A stretch of 64,000 bases of DNA from Verrucomicrobiota bacterium (GTDB lineage: Bacteria; Verrucomicrobiota; Verrucomicrobiia; Limisphaerales; Pedosphaeraceae). Numbering within the stretch: the stretch's first letter is position 1; the number at the start of each line of letters is the position of its first letter. The translations under genes were made by a program, and so were the position numbers. The stretch covers positions 1-64,000 of the forward strand of contig JAJPHR010000054.1 in NCBI GenBank assembly GCA_021325145.1, written 5' to 3'. The notes below the pieces were generated by a model. The model was not told the DNA's origin. It saw only the letters and a list, made by a program, of their open reading frames with translations, and made no database searches. Shown piece after piece: positions 19,201 to 26,700 of the stretch.

Positions 19201-19796
19201 AACATCTCCGCGGCGTAAAACAACTTGCCTTCGGCTTCGGGGCGGGCTTCCTTCCACGACAACTTCACGGCGCCGTCGGACGGCAGAAAGCTGTCGAATT
19301 CGCCGCCTTTTTTTTCGGGCCGGGCCGCGCCGGCGAATTGAAATTGCGTGTCCGCAGCCAGGCCGCGCAACGTGATCGGTTGCAACGTGCTGGGCGCGAC
19401 GTGAAATTCAACGGCGCTCCAGCCGTCGTTCTGGCGCACGGCGGCGCTGAACTTGAGTTGGATGGGAAAGTCGCCAGCGCGGTCAAAGGCGAGGACGAAG
19501 CGGTTTTGTTCGACGCGCACGCGCCAGTTCGGATGCGGGCCGACGTCGGTCAAGGCGACGGGGCCGGAAAGCAAGTCGAGAGAGCCGCCTTTGGTGCTTT
19601 CAACGTGAGCGGTTGCGGTGAGCGTGAACGAAGCATGTTCGGCGGCGAGGTCGCCGGCGAGTTTGAAATCGTGGAGGGTGACACCTCCGGAGGGTGGGTT
19701 GGATGCGGCAACCGAAAGAGTGCGGCAGCCGGAAGCGAAGAAAAGAGGCAGGAGGAGGGCAAAACTTAACCGAGCAGCCTCGCCAAAGCGACACAA
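13278..19796 (-). CDS. Giant lipoprotein with polytopic centre and duplicated beta-rich modules, unknown function
   Basis: About 2172 residues. I do not recognise a family. With a TTG start at 19796 the N-terminus is a lipoprotein signal: a basic stretch, the core LSFALLLPLFF and lipobox ASGC. Residues about 350-660 and 1440-1750 resemble each other (both open with an AF/AYRFS-type motif and contain LHxxVxGxYxLxxTY), so an ancient internal duplication is likely. Residues about 880-1085 hold some six membrane helices, the last resembling a second signal sequence ending SMAAEA. Around 1985-2040 there is a TPR-like helical part (LLEKGDPQQARRAFQSA), and a final helix lies near the C-terminus. The frame continues upstream to an ATG at 19964, but those 56 codons are mostly the translation of a dispersed repeat, so the inner start is preferred. 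Last gene of the sigma/vWA locus. Confidence 0.8.
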   Translation of the reverse strand: MCRFGEAARLSFALLLPLFFASGCRTLSVAASNPPSGGVTLHDFKLAGDLAAEHASFTLTATAHVESTKGGSLDLLSGPVALTDVGPHPNWRVRVEQNRFVLAFDRAGDFPIQLKFSAAVRQNDGWSAVEFHVAPSTLQPITLRGLAADTQFQFAGAARPEKKGGEFDSFLPSDGAVKLSWKEARPEAEGKLFYAAEMLSQISVSPGLMRQAALLDFKVMQGELNRVALVLHGAGEVTRVQGEHVLSWNVEPAPNGNGTDRRLVVQLNEPQKDQFALLVQMQTPLGAFPQSADAMQLRPDAAIRFAGYYRIVNDGAVRLEVAQASGLSQISPEQFPETDTTKALFHGGGAQRFAYRFSGGDFALRIQADQILPELTVSQVLAYHLGENELAIDAEIELDVREAPLRELLLSVPKGYAIARLTASGLSDYFVREPEDQTNAELRLVYGQPVSGRQLIQLRLERNQALGGTTWSLPRLEVARAKSVRGHVGVSADPGFRLTPERTSALTEIATAFFPRKLTGIQSAFRLSDPTWDAAMHVERLPQTVQADVFHLFSIGEGIAYGSSVMNYAVSGAPVSAFRVELSDEYYNVEFTGKDIRNWQKTDGGYVVQLHTPVAGAYTLLATYERPFKPQGETLAFTGARPLDAQTEQGHTIIVSAYQFQVKATDVSPGLLELEAGEVPPEYRLFFDAPILAAYRYTARPFNLKLALSPLAQADSVSQVVDRASITSHISKEGQVLTDVRYFVKSRGNPNFRLVLPPSGTSSQAPPLWSVTVNGARVVPVMDGPTNLIQLPQRADPSAVLTVDVKLPASSPDPKRLTLVAPSVEAPVLLAEWKLEPDAGQRLTYEGGSLTPVGGTPDVSGFAALVALFTGEQAGHAAFLLIGALILVGSSLVVWRWASREDVNKFSARHLFGTAAGIVAFVMAVASLVNLGQLAGGQASHSESNGLTFLAPVQQAGSSLRVDVSNLTASSSGHGFLSAAWPALLAVALWVLSWGTSNPALKSLGRILAWTLLAWAALRSPDGAEAFFLILVAFLLLRLAIPALRQLWQLPRQPASRTRPAEGGAPAVAAVLVGGLLWWSFASPSMAAEASSRSETTQSSRPAEAQVAEAITQEIRVEQKFALATAKIRWEAEKGQTLPLVFEPAVLTRVKYPTRSLKLIQASVGSKRVDELLAQENGVFDLELQYQVQVTKKDVESGFALPTQYGLINQIKLTLADLDVDVFSPQAVSVQREAAGSNTVATLVLSPQGEAWIGWKPRSRDVKREKPVFYTEIYQLYVPSAGVIEGVHHAAIRPAQGELSELIFDMPAGTTVTDVIDPANSAALSDAQSSRSQGIVSLWRFDPDAHKLRVNLNPPQSRPFALVVRSQAPTGPLPLEQRVGLVSAENAAGQIGLLGVATGNEVQLDNLAAESLSPINLEDFPGIVPAVLQNQIPGLTVRRAFRYSDVKAGASLKASAVEPDVRVETQDTLSLGEDRTVLAVNATVDITRAGIFRLSFVLPPSLDVESVSGPALSHWTESKSDAGRVITLNLRGKTEGQQQFAISLSGPGVKAVKAWTTPQIMIREAGKQRGTLLIVPEQGMRVQAATREGVTPLDPQKSGIRQKGVLAFRVLQTPWSLALDIEQVDPWIQVTSLQHATVNEAQVKVTANLQYQIENTGLKAFRVFLPTNAENVRFQGEQVADFLPVAGTVTNGLQQWEVKLHRRVIGQYLLQSTYQTPVPSQATETELRGVQAADVNLQRGFVTVQAGGRLQVRTNATPEGLQPAEWQSIPRALQQDLQASTANFAFRLVEPSFQLPLKLDRHQAAKLLPARVNNITLNSVISDDGVMLTQVRLEMLPGDKRFLELTLTNDERFWFAFVNQNGVWPWIRQGSYLIPLEQQSRDNQPVPVDIFYSSRVGDPGTRKLNLELAAPKFDLPLENITWRVHLNEKWQVTKRNGSLQLQQEEILPAATAIDPQSYLQTEAAAQSAKTKEAEEMLARGNSLLEKGDPQQARRAFQSAYGLSQGDDAFNEDARVQLNNLKLQQALVGLNVRQSAVAGEGSALGGRLRDLRGRKELNYSQQDAKTIIDGNTSEENTAFMRLAEKIIQQQDAAVSSPAAIRANIPEQGRVLTFTRAVEVEEKADLRLGLVATAAQGASWAARGLILAGTLLVLVMAGWAARWFRSGQRGFAAH

Positions 19797-19896
19797 CCCT
19801 TTTAGGGTAGAAAGGTATCTTACTGCGTTAACCCAGGGTAACTCGTTCCTCGCAACCCTGGGCTTAGTGATGGAATCCCGTCGGGATTCCTTGAGA
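19785..19896 (-). repeat. 112-bp three-hairpin repeat, copy A
   Basis: Aligned without gaps to 20570-20681 at roughly 87 percent identity by eye. Three hairpins lie in a row: ACCCT/AGGGT, CCCAGGGT/ACCCTGGG with a 15-base loop, and GAATCCC/GGGATTC with a 3-base loop. The stems of the second and third hairpins are conserved while loop bases differ between the copies. It lies directly before, and slightly overlaps, the start of the giant lipoprotein gene. Confidence 0.8.
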
Positions 19897-19974
19897 CCAG
19901 AATCCGGGACTAGTGGCGCGGTGAGTGTGAGGGGCCTATCCCGCTTCGAATTTGGAGTGTTCATTCGTTGATGG

Positions 19975-20496
19975 TCATTGGGATTTTTGCCAGTCGTCGG
20001 GCGTCAACACCTTGCGGTTGCTGATCGAGAGTTGGAAGGTTTTGGCGTTCGCGTAATCGAGAGAGGAGCCGAAGTCCAGAGTGACAGTCGCGGACGATTG
20101 AAGGACTTTTCCCAGCCAATCCCGTTGAATTTTTTGCTCGGCGCGCGCGGTTCCCAGCAATTGTCCATCACCCCCGAATACGGCGGCGCCAACGATGTAA
20201 TCCACGTTGTCAAACGAAGTGACTCCGCCTTTCACTTCGGCCGTGAGGCGGCCGGTTTCGCGGTCCAGAGTGAATCGAATGGAGCCGAGTTGGAGCAAGT
20301 GATAGGCGGATCCATGCCATTGCACGGGCGCGGATTGGAGTGAAAGGGGAATTGAGCGGTCGAATTCCAAAGGGAGTGCGCGGGATGGCGAGTTTTCGGC
20401 CGCGCGGGTGCGGGAGCCGAAGACGAGGGCCAGGGACAGGAGGAAGAGGACGAGCGCCAATTGAGTTGCGATACGCGGCGGGTTGAACATTTTCAT
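19975..20496 (-). CDS. Small exported protein, unknown function
   Basis: A 173-residue protein starting MKMFNPPRIA, with a clear signal peptide (core LALVLFLLSLALVFG, likely cleavage after TRA). The mature part is about 140 residues, beta-rich, with no motif I recognise; AVFGGDGQLLGTARAEQKI and VTLDFGSSLDY are typical stretches. The frame extends 11 codons upstream to a TTG, but the ATG gives a normal signal peptide. It lies between the vWA fusion gene and the giant lipoprotein gene on the same strand and is flanked by the two copies of the 112-bp repeat. It probably works in the cell envelope with those proteins (inference from position only). Confidence 0.7.
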   Translation of the reverse strand: MKMFNPPRIATQLALVLFLLSLALVFGSRTRAAENSPSRALPLEFDRSIPLSLQSAPVQWHGSAYHLLQLGSIRFTLDRETGRLTAEVKGGVTSFDNVDYIVGAAVFGGDGQLLGTARAEQKIQRDWLGKVLQSSATVTLDFGSSLDYANAKTFQLSISNRKVLTPDDWQKSQ

Positions 20497-20901
20497 AACC
20501 GGGTTTTTGTTTTGTTTATTGTTCTGCAAATCTCAAATAGGATTGCGCCCCCGTGGTCACTGGGCACTGGAAACGATACAACCCCTTCAGGGTTGTAAGG
20601 AATTTTACTGCGTTAACCCAGGGTAGCTCGTGCCTCGCAACCCTGGGCTTAGCGATGGAATCCCTTTGGGATTCTTTGAGACGCGGAGAGGCAGTTGAAA
20701 GTAGCGTTGGGTTTTCACGTGTGGTTAACGGTAGTGACATTGTGCTGCGGTATCCCCGCCCGCGTTCCAGCAGGCGGAATGCGCCGGCCGAGACGCACGG
20801 TCCGGGTTGTTCGCTTCGTCGCCTGCCGCCGCGCTCGGCAACGGGAATGGCGCAGCGCGCCGTCCCTACCCGTCTCGGTTGCAGATTCTGCAATCTCGTC
20901 C
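20497..20901. other. Intergenic region with repeat copy B and a REP-like palindrome
   Basis: Gap between two codirectional genes. It contains the second 112-bp repeat and, at 20756-20777, the 22-mer CCGCCCGCGTTCCAGCAGGC plus two more bases. That 22-mer is the reverse complement, with one mismatch, of 31357-31378. Around 20850-20872 the words GCGCGCCGTCCCTACC resemble the ends of the GGTAGGG family. The open frame 20516-20905 only translates these repeats. Confidence 0.6.
20570..20681 (-). repeat. 112-bp three-hairpin repeat, copy B
   Basis: Same length and fold as copy A. Stems: ACAACCC/GGGTTGT, CCCAGGGT/ACCCTGGG and GAATCCC/GGGATTC. Its near end lies 73 bp before the start of the small exported protein gene, in the same orientation relative to that gene as copy A has to the giant lipoprotein gene. 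Confidence 0.8.
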
Positions 20902-23900
20902 TCATTTGCCTTCAATGCTTTTGGCCTGGCGGATCATCCATTCGAGTTTTTTCGGGCGCTCGTCTGCACCGTAGATCTCAGGCACGCCGGAGAGCAGGCC
21001 CAGCAAACGGTCGGGCGTGACTTCGACGGCGTAGGGGCTGGAGACGAGCCACTCGGAGAAAGCGCTGGCGGTGGCGGCGAGGCGCATGGCGGGGCTGGAT
21101 TGCTCCAACGTGGTGGCGTTGCCGGCGAAGGGCACTTCCCACGCGTGCTCGGGGTAATCGGTTGTGCCGGGCACTTTGTAACGGACACGGACGGTGGCGA
21201 GGGGACCTTCGCCGCGCGGGTTTACTTCCACCACGTAAAGCGCGTTGCCCGATTCAGCCGCGGCGATTTCGGCGGCATCGACGGTGTTGTCGCGGAATTG
21301 TTCCTTGGTGAGTTGATGTTTGGCGTAGCCGATTTGCCGATAGGCGTTCACGCGCTTCGGGTTGAACTCGACCTGCACCTTGACGTCGGCGGCGGCGACG
21401 TTCAACGCGCCGGCCAGCTTGCCTGCGAAGTCCGTGGCGGCGTCCTCGGGAGTATTAAGGAAGGCGTAACGGCCATCGCCGTGGCTCGACAATACTTCGA
21501 GCAAATCATCGTTGAAACCTTCCCAGCCTATGCCGAAACAATCGAGCGCGACGCCCTGTTTGCGGTTCACTTCCACCTTTTGCTTGAGCGCCTCGGGTTC
21601 GACGTTGCCGAGGTTGGCCGCGCCGTCGGTGAGGAGGACGACGCGATTGACGCCCCGGGCGAGATAATGGCGCAAGGCCGTCTGGTAGGCGAGGTTCATC
21701 GCTTCCTCCAGATTCGTCCCGCCCTGGGGCGTCAATCCACTCACCTCCTCGGCCACCTGCGCCGCCTGATCGCCGGCGACACCATCCACCAACAACCGGG
21801 CCGTTCGCGCAAAAACGACAACGCTCAATTTATCCTGCGGCTGCAACTGCCCCGCGAGCACCCGTAACGCTTCATGAATGATCCGCACGCGATCGGCCCG
21901 TTCCATCGAACCCGAGTTATCGAGCAGCAAAACGATGTTCATCGGACAACCGGCCTGCCGGCCTTGCGCGGCGGTCTTGATCGAGAACCGCAATAGATCG
22001 CGATTCTGCGCGAACGGATATTGCGCCCGTTCCCACGCGAAACCAACGGGCACACCCTCGGGCGGCTCGGGGTCGCGATAATCGAAGGCGTTCAGGAATT
22101 CCTCGCTGCGCACTGACGCCGCGTCCGGCATGACACCCTTTTCCAAACTCGCCGCCGCCAGTTTCAACGAGACGTCGCTGACGTTCATCGAGAACGTTGA
22201 GAACGCGTTGCTGGTGGTCTGCACTTCCGGCTGCGGCTCGGCGGCGGACGCGGCGGGACGGCGGAGGGGAAGGTCTGCGTCTTTTGCGGGAGTGGGAGTC
22301 GCAATCGGCTGCTCACTTGAGTTCTTCTCCAATTCAGCGACTCTTTGCCTGGCTTGAGCCACCTTCTGATCATATTCGACCAGCTTCCCCTCAAACTCCT
22401 TGATGCCATTCGAAGTCAACTCGCGGCGTTGTTCCGCGCGGTGCTCGGCATAGGATTCTGCGACAGCGTTTGCAATCTTTGCGGCTTCTTCCGAACTGCC
22501 GCTCTTTGCGCCGATTTCCATGAGACCCGTGTTAGGAACCGGGCGCAGTTCAATGCGCTTCTTGAGCAGCGCGCGTGTTTCTGGCATCGTCAGCCTGGCC
22601 CCATCCTTCCCGGCCCAAGCTTCGTTCAGCTTTAGTTTTTCGATCGCTTTATCCAAGACAGGCTCTGATTGGATGACCTCAGATTCGGTTGCGACAAAAT
22701 GGGGGTCGTAGGCCGGCTGGGAAGCATCTTGAACAATAGCGCCATACCCCATTTGTCCATTTGCCGCAGAGACATCGGTTACATCGCGCTCAACCTTCAC
22801 GCGAGCGAACCTTTCGACCTTTCCAGTAACAGCTTGCTTGATCCGTTGACCAAGAGCTGGTTTTTGATCCGGCTGGGCCTCGGCCGGATCAACCAGCGAG
22901 AGCGACATGGTCTTAGGCAAAGCCTTCTCGATGTTTTCTTGTCGAGCCCTCAATGCGAGAGCGCCCCGGGATTTTTCGATTTGCTCCAGATCTTCCTTGG
23001 CCATTTGCAACTCGACGCCTTGCTTCACAGAGTGGCGGTCCTGACTCTCCAATTTCAGGACACGAGATGCCTCCTCCAATGCTTGCCCGGTCGTCGTGAG
23101 CTCGTTTCGAGCAACGGTCTTGGCTTCGGCGGATTCAGGAGTTCCCAGTTGGTAATTAAAAATGTTGTTTGCGGCGACAGTATTCGTTACCGAAAGTTGG
23201 TCGTTCAGACCGCTGAGGTCTCCCCTGGTCACGCCGGTGTAGAATCTTCCCAGTGTTTCCTTATTGCTTTCGGAGAGCTTCTGGTTGACCGCCGCGTTGA
23301 AATCCACTGCCTGATTCTCCTCAGAAACGATTGTCTTCCGAGCCACCATGGTCTCCCCCAAATTTTCATTGGCATCGTAAAAGGCGAACGAATTGGTGCT
23401 GAATCCAGTAACCGCGTTTTTCTCCGCTGCGACCGCGTCTTTTCCCTCAGGCTGATCGCCCAGGGAAGCCGTGGCGGGTTGCGCGCCAGTGGTGAAGGAA
23501 AGCGCAATCGGCGCGGAATCGGGAATGGACGAGGGTGGAGTGGGCGTAAGCATCGGCACCTCTGCGGAAGGAAGACGCGTAATTTGAACGCCCTTGGAAC
23601 GGCGGTTTTCGGTAGTCGGGGCCGGCCCGAATGCCGCTGCCGCCCGGCCACTGGACTGAACCGATTGAGGGCTCTTCTGGCTGTCATCAGCGTTAAGGTC
23701 CCGGAGTATGGAAGCGTCCCCGGCCTTTTCGTTCAGCGCCAGGGTCGGGAGCGTGCCGGCCAACTCAGTTTCGGAGGCGGCTTGCTGGGTTGGTTGAGAA
23801 CTGCCCGGAACGCCAGCGCCGAGGAAACCACCAGCTCCTCCACTTCCGCCACCGCCTGTACCGCCGGGAATGTGCTCAAGCCTGCGAACCGCATCCGCAT

Positions 23901-25680
23901 TGAGTTGGGAAGTTCGCGTTTCCATCTCCGGCTTGCCTACCAGCGTTGGCTTGGCTGGTGATCCAAGTTCAGCGAGCGAGACACTCTGATCCCCGGGCGG
24001 CACAATCGCGGGCGCTACAGCTTGGCTGGCATCAGGCGCTTTCTTTGCAAGACGGTTGACCTCCGTCGTTTCCGACTCACTCGCGGTTGCCCAACCAAAA
24101 TGGGACAGCCCTTGAAGAGAAGCGGTAGCTGCTTCGGACCCAGAGTTACCCAGGTTGTTCGCGGCAGGTGGTGACTGGACTGGCAGTCCAGTTGTGGGAT
24201 CAACGGCAGAACCGATGGTCTGCCCGATGGGCAATCCGGTGGTGGGATCGACGAAGCCAGCTTCGTTGGATTTTGTGGCAAAATACAGGTCGGTTGATGG
24301 CGTTGGTGCAGCGGTGTAAGCGTAGCGGCCAACGAAGGCATTGGTGGCGGAGTGCGCGGTCTCGGGGTGGTTGAGTGTACCGGTCCATTCGGGATTTCCG
24401 ATTGCGGCATTCTCGCTGAAATAGGTTCCCCGGACTGAAGTTGTGATGCCATCGGCCTGATCTGAAGGCAGAACAATCCTTCCGCCCGCGAGTGGGGATG
24501 TCGGCGCGCCTCCGTTCGGCTGAGAGCGCAAGTCGGACTTGGGCGTTGGAGCCTGGACGGTGTCGAGCAACTCGGCATGGGTCTGAGAGTTGGGTACCAA
24601 CCCGAATTCAGTAGAACGGGATAAATCTGTGTCCGTTCGCTTCAAATCGTCGGCCTTCGTTGGTTGGGCATCACCGAAGCGATTGGCCACGGAGTCACTA
24701 GCTTCGCCGCCCCGTCCTCGACTGCTAATAGGTGCGGGATTCTCAACCAAGGGAGGCGTTGAGGGAATCGCTGGCGGCTCAGGGGTTATTGCCGGCTTCG
24801 CGATCGACTCGCCTGCATCAGCCACCGGCAGGACGATTCGGTAGTGGAGAGTTTCAGGAGAGGGTGTCGGCGCGGGTGGGGTGTCCAAGCGTGCGCGAGG
24901 TGTCTCGCCTGTCCGTCCCGCAAATCGGGCTAATTCGGACGGGTTGCCGACTTTTGACTGCATGGCATACATTTCAGGAGCGGTATTGTTTGCCACCGGC
25001 TTCCAGCCACCACCATTGAGCGAGAGACGGGTTTGTTTCCCGCCCTTCCTGAGTTCGGCAACGGGCGCCTCAGATACTCTTCCAATGACATAAGTCTCGC
25101 CCGAGACGGATCGACCTTCGCCTGGAAGGACTCCGCCCATGTAAGGTCTTAGATCGTTGGGAGTCGGCACTGCATCTGGCGGGGCGTGATGTTCTTCAGC
25201 CCATAGCTGTTTAGCCGAATCGAGTTGCCGCAGATTATTCAGCACAACGACGGACTTCGCGCTGTATTTTGCTTTCGAGAGGGCTGGGAGCATCATGGCC
25301 GCGAGGATGGCTAAAATAGCAATCGCTGCCGCCAATTCCGTAATCCGCAACCTAAATGCCGGTTTGCGTTTTTGTGAGTGCGCGAACTCCTTCGGCGCAA
25401 CGGTCTTGAATTGCGCGAGCAACTTCTCCCGGCGGTCGGCGCTGAGTTTGAGGCGTGTGGATTGTTCGGGAGTTTCGGCGGCGGCGGGGGTGGCCGTCTC
25501 GCGGACCAGGTGGATCGTGCTTTTGAGCCGCTCGTAAAGTTTGGACAACTCCTGATCCTGCGCCATCGCTTCGCGGAGCGCGGCGGCCTGGTCGGCGGAC
25601 AGTTCGCCGAGGATGAGGGCGGTGAGGCTGGCTTCGAGTTCGTGGCGGTCGTTGGGATTTGAGGGAAATTCTGAACTCAT
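20902..25680 (-). CDS. Multidomain anti-sigma-like / pseudopilin-like / Wzz-like / vWA (YfbK-type) fusion protein
   Basis: A 1592-residue protein with an unusual domain order. Residues 12-100 are helical and resemble the start of anti-sigma factors. At 110-185 a membrane helix and the following segment (LPALSKAKYSAKSVVVLNNL) copy the N-terminus of Verrucomicrobial pseudopilins, but without the prepilin cleavage motif. A long low-complexity part follows, with a tandem VDPTTGLP repeat. Residues about 990-1120 match the periplasmic Wzz-like chain-length domain (ESEVIQSEPVLDKAIEKL, EAAKIANAVAESYAEHR) and a coiled coil. About 1150-1240 is a vWF-A N-terminal region (EEFLNAFDYRDPEPP), 1240-1420 a vWA domain with MIDAS motif DNSGS, and 1420-1592 a DUF3520-like end, as in YfbK. 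The ATG overlaps the stop of the sigma factor gene (ATGA), so the two are translationally coupled. It probably sits in the inner membrane with the sigma-binding part inside. Confidence 0.85.
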   Translation of the reverse strand: MSSEFPSNPNDRHELEASLTALILGELSADQAAALREAMAQDQELSKLYERLKSTIHLVRETATPAAAETPEQSTRLKLSADRREKLLAQFKTVAPKEFAHSQKRKPAFRLRITELAAAIAILAILAAMMLPALSKAKYSAKSVVVLNNLRQLDSAKQLWAEEHHAPPDAVPTPNDLRPYMGGVLPGEGRSVSGETYVIGRVSEAPVAELRKGGKQTRLSLNGGGWKPVANNTAPEMYAMQSKVGNPSELARFAGRTGETPRARLDTPPAPTPSPETLHYRIVLPVADAGESIAKPAITPEPPAIPSTPPLVENPAPISSRGRGGEASDSVANRFGDAQPTKADDLKRTDTDLSRSTEFGLVPNSQTHAELLDTVQAPTPKSDLRSQPNGGAPTSPLAGGRIVLPSDQADGITTSVRGTYFSENAAIGNPEWTGTLNHPETAHSATNAFVGRYAYTAAPTPSTDLYFATKSNEAGFVDPTTGLPIGQTIGSAVDPTTGLPVQSPPAANNLGNSGSEAATASLQGLSHFGWATASESETTEVNRLAKKAPDASQAVAPAIVPPGDQSVSLAELGSPAKPTLVGKPEMETRTSQLNADAVRRLEHIPGGTGGGGSGGAGGFLGAGVPGSSQPTQQAASETELAGTLPTLALNEKAGDASILRDLNADDSQKSPQSVQSSGRAAAAFGPAPTTENRRSKGVQITRLPSAEVPMLTPTPPSSIPDSAPIALSFTTGAQPATASLGDQPEGKDAVAAEKNAVTGFSTNSFAFYDANENLGETMVARKTIVSEENQAVDFNAAVNQKLSESNKETLGRFYTGVTRGDLSGLNDQLSVTNTVAANNIFNYQLGTPESAEAKTVARNELTTTGQALEEASRVLKLESQDRHSVKQGVELQMAKEDLEQIEKSRGALALRARQENIEKALPKTMSLSLVDPAEAQPDQKPALGQRIKQAVTGKVERFARVKVERDVTDVSAANGQMGYGAIVQDASQPAYDPHFVATESEVIQSEPVLDKAIEKLKLNEAWAGKDGARLTMPETRALLKKRIELRPVPNTGLMEIGAKSGSSEEAAKIANAVAESYAEHRAEQRRELTSNGIKEFEGKLVEYDQKVAQARQRVAELEKNSSEQPIATPTPAKDADLPLRRPAASAAEPQPEVQTTSNAFSTFSMNVSDVSLKLAAASLEKGVMPDAASVRSEEFLNAFDYRDPEPPEGVPVGFAWERAQYPFAQNRDLLRFSIKTAAQGRQAGCPMNIVLLLDNSGSMERADRVRIIHEALRVLAGQLQPQDKLSVVVFARTARLLVDGVAGDQAAQVAEEVSGLTPQGGTNLEEAMNLAYQTALRHYLARGVNRVVLLTDGAANLGNVEPEALKQKVEVNRKQGVALDCFGIGWEGFNDDLLEVLSSHGDGRYAFLNTPEDAATDFAGKLAGALNVAAADVKVQVEFNPKRVNAYRQIGYAKHQLTKEQFRDNTVDAAEIAAAESGNALYVVEVNPRGEGPLATVRVRYKVPGTTDYPEHAWEVPFAGNATTLEQSSPAMRLAATASAFSEWLVSSPYAVEVTPDRLLGLLSGVPEIYGADERPKKLEWMIRQAKSIEGK

Positions 25681-26231
25681 GGCACAACTCCGTTTCTGGC
25701 CAGTTCGTCGCCGATGGCCTTTAGCGCGTGATGGAGCAAGTAGCCGACGTTGCCGACGGTCAACCCGGTTTTGGCGCTGATTTCCTTGTAGGACATGCCT
25801 TCATTGAACTTGAGCCGCACCAGTTCGCGGCTGCGGTCATCCAGGGTTTCGAGGCTGAGGCGGACGAGGCCGAGGCCTTCCTGCTGCGCGATTTTTTCGT
25901 CGGGCAACGGCTGGGGGTCGGCGGGGTCGGGGACGCCGGGTGCGCCTTCTTCGGCGGGCGGTTCGAGCGGGACGATCTTGCCGGCCTGCCGGCGGTGGTT
26001 CAGCGCGGCGTTATGCACGGCGCGATACAGCCATGGCCGCGGTTCGCGGACTTCGTCAAATTGGGCGTGCAGTTTCATGAACGCATCCTGGACCAGGTCC
26101 TGGGCGACCTCGAGGTCGCCAGTCATTCGCCGGGCATAACCCAGGAGCGGCGATTCAAGGGCTGCGAACAGCTCTTCAATCGTTTCCAACCCGGGCGGCT
26201 CGCTCACTGCTTTTGGTTGCATCACGGCCAT
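25677..26231 (-). CDS. ECF-type RNA polymerase sigma factor
   Basis: A 184-residue sigma-70 family protein with only regions 2 and 4. Region 2 (about 28-90) has LLGYARRMTGDLEVAQDLVQ and the DNA-melting stretch PRPWLYRAVHNAALNHRR. Region 4 (about 125-178) is the helix-turn-helix LNEGMSY-KEISAKTGLTVGNV. The proline- and glutamate-rich linker between them (residues about 92-113) is longer than usual. The gene overlaps the vWA fusion gene by 4 bp; the N-terminus of that protein looks like its cognate anti-sigma domain. By analogy with other ECF systems it would direct RNA polymerase to envelope genes, perhaps its own operon. The start ATG at 26231 is kept; an M four codons on is possible. Confidence 0.92.
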   Translation of the reverse strand: MAVMQPKAVSEPPGLETIEELFAALESPLLGYARRMTGDLEVAQDLVQDAFMKLHAQFDEVREPRPWLYRAVHNAALNHRRQAGKIVPLEPPAEEGAPGVPDPADPQPLPDEKIAQQEGLGLVRLSLETLDDRSRELVRLKFNEGMSYKEISAKTGLTVGNVGYLLHHALKAIGDELARNGVVP

Positions 26232-26700
26232 GCTCGGCGAATCTTCACGATCATGCTCAAGTCAAGTCACTCAACTATTCATTTTTCCCGGCGTCCGGGT
26301 GTTTTGAGAACATCGTGTCTACCATGTATGACACCGGGAGGCGCAGTTTCTTAGACGAATTCTGCGGGGAAAGACTCCCCAGGGGCAAAATCCGAAATCC
26401 GAAGCCAGAAATCCGAAGGGGATCGAGGACGACGACGAGGACGAGCACGATTAGGAGGGGTTTGGGACGGGTTGAAAGTGAAGAAAACCCAGTGTTTACC
26501 GGCCTTGGGACTGGTGGGTCTAGAGGGGGTATATAATAAAAACATCAACCACCAGGCTCCAAACACCACAAACCAGAGAAAAATCCAAAGTCCGAATTCC
26601 AAAGGGGGAAGGGTTGAAATCGGGTGCGGCGCGTGGAGGAGGGTGTGGTGGCGACCAATTTTCGTTGAATTGGCGAGGTGCGGAAGGGCAATATCGCGCC
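26232..26700. other. Intergenic region between sigma factor and GH105 gene
   Basis: A 469-bp gap between divergent genes. It contains the second GAC/GAG repeat (26421-26457) and word-like runs such as AAATCCGAAATCCGAAG and CCAAAGTCCGAATTCCAAAG that match the style of repeats elsewhere in the window. The GH105 frame stays open back to 26614, but that part is repeat-derived and unlikely to be translated. Promoters for both flanking genes must be here; none is obvious. Confidence 0.5.
26421..26457 (+). repeat. GAC/GAG-rich dispersed repeat, copy 2
   Basis: GATCGAGGACGACGACGAGG followed by ACGAGCACGATTAGG. It matches the reverse complement of 8261-8307 in both the repeat words and the flanking GATCGAGG and CACGA(GGACGA)TTA ends. 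Confidence 0.6.

Noticed and set aside
20516..20905. A 129-codon frame on the minus strand
   Set aside because: Its sequence is the translation of repeat copy B and nearby palindromes.
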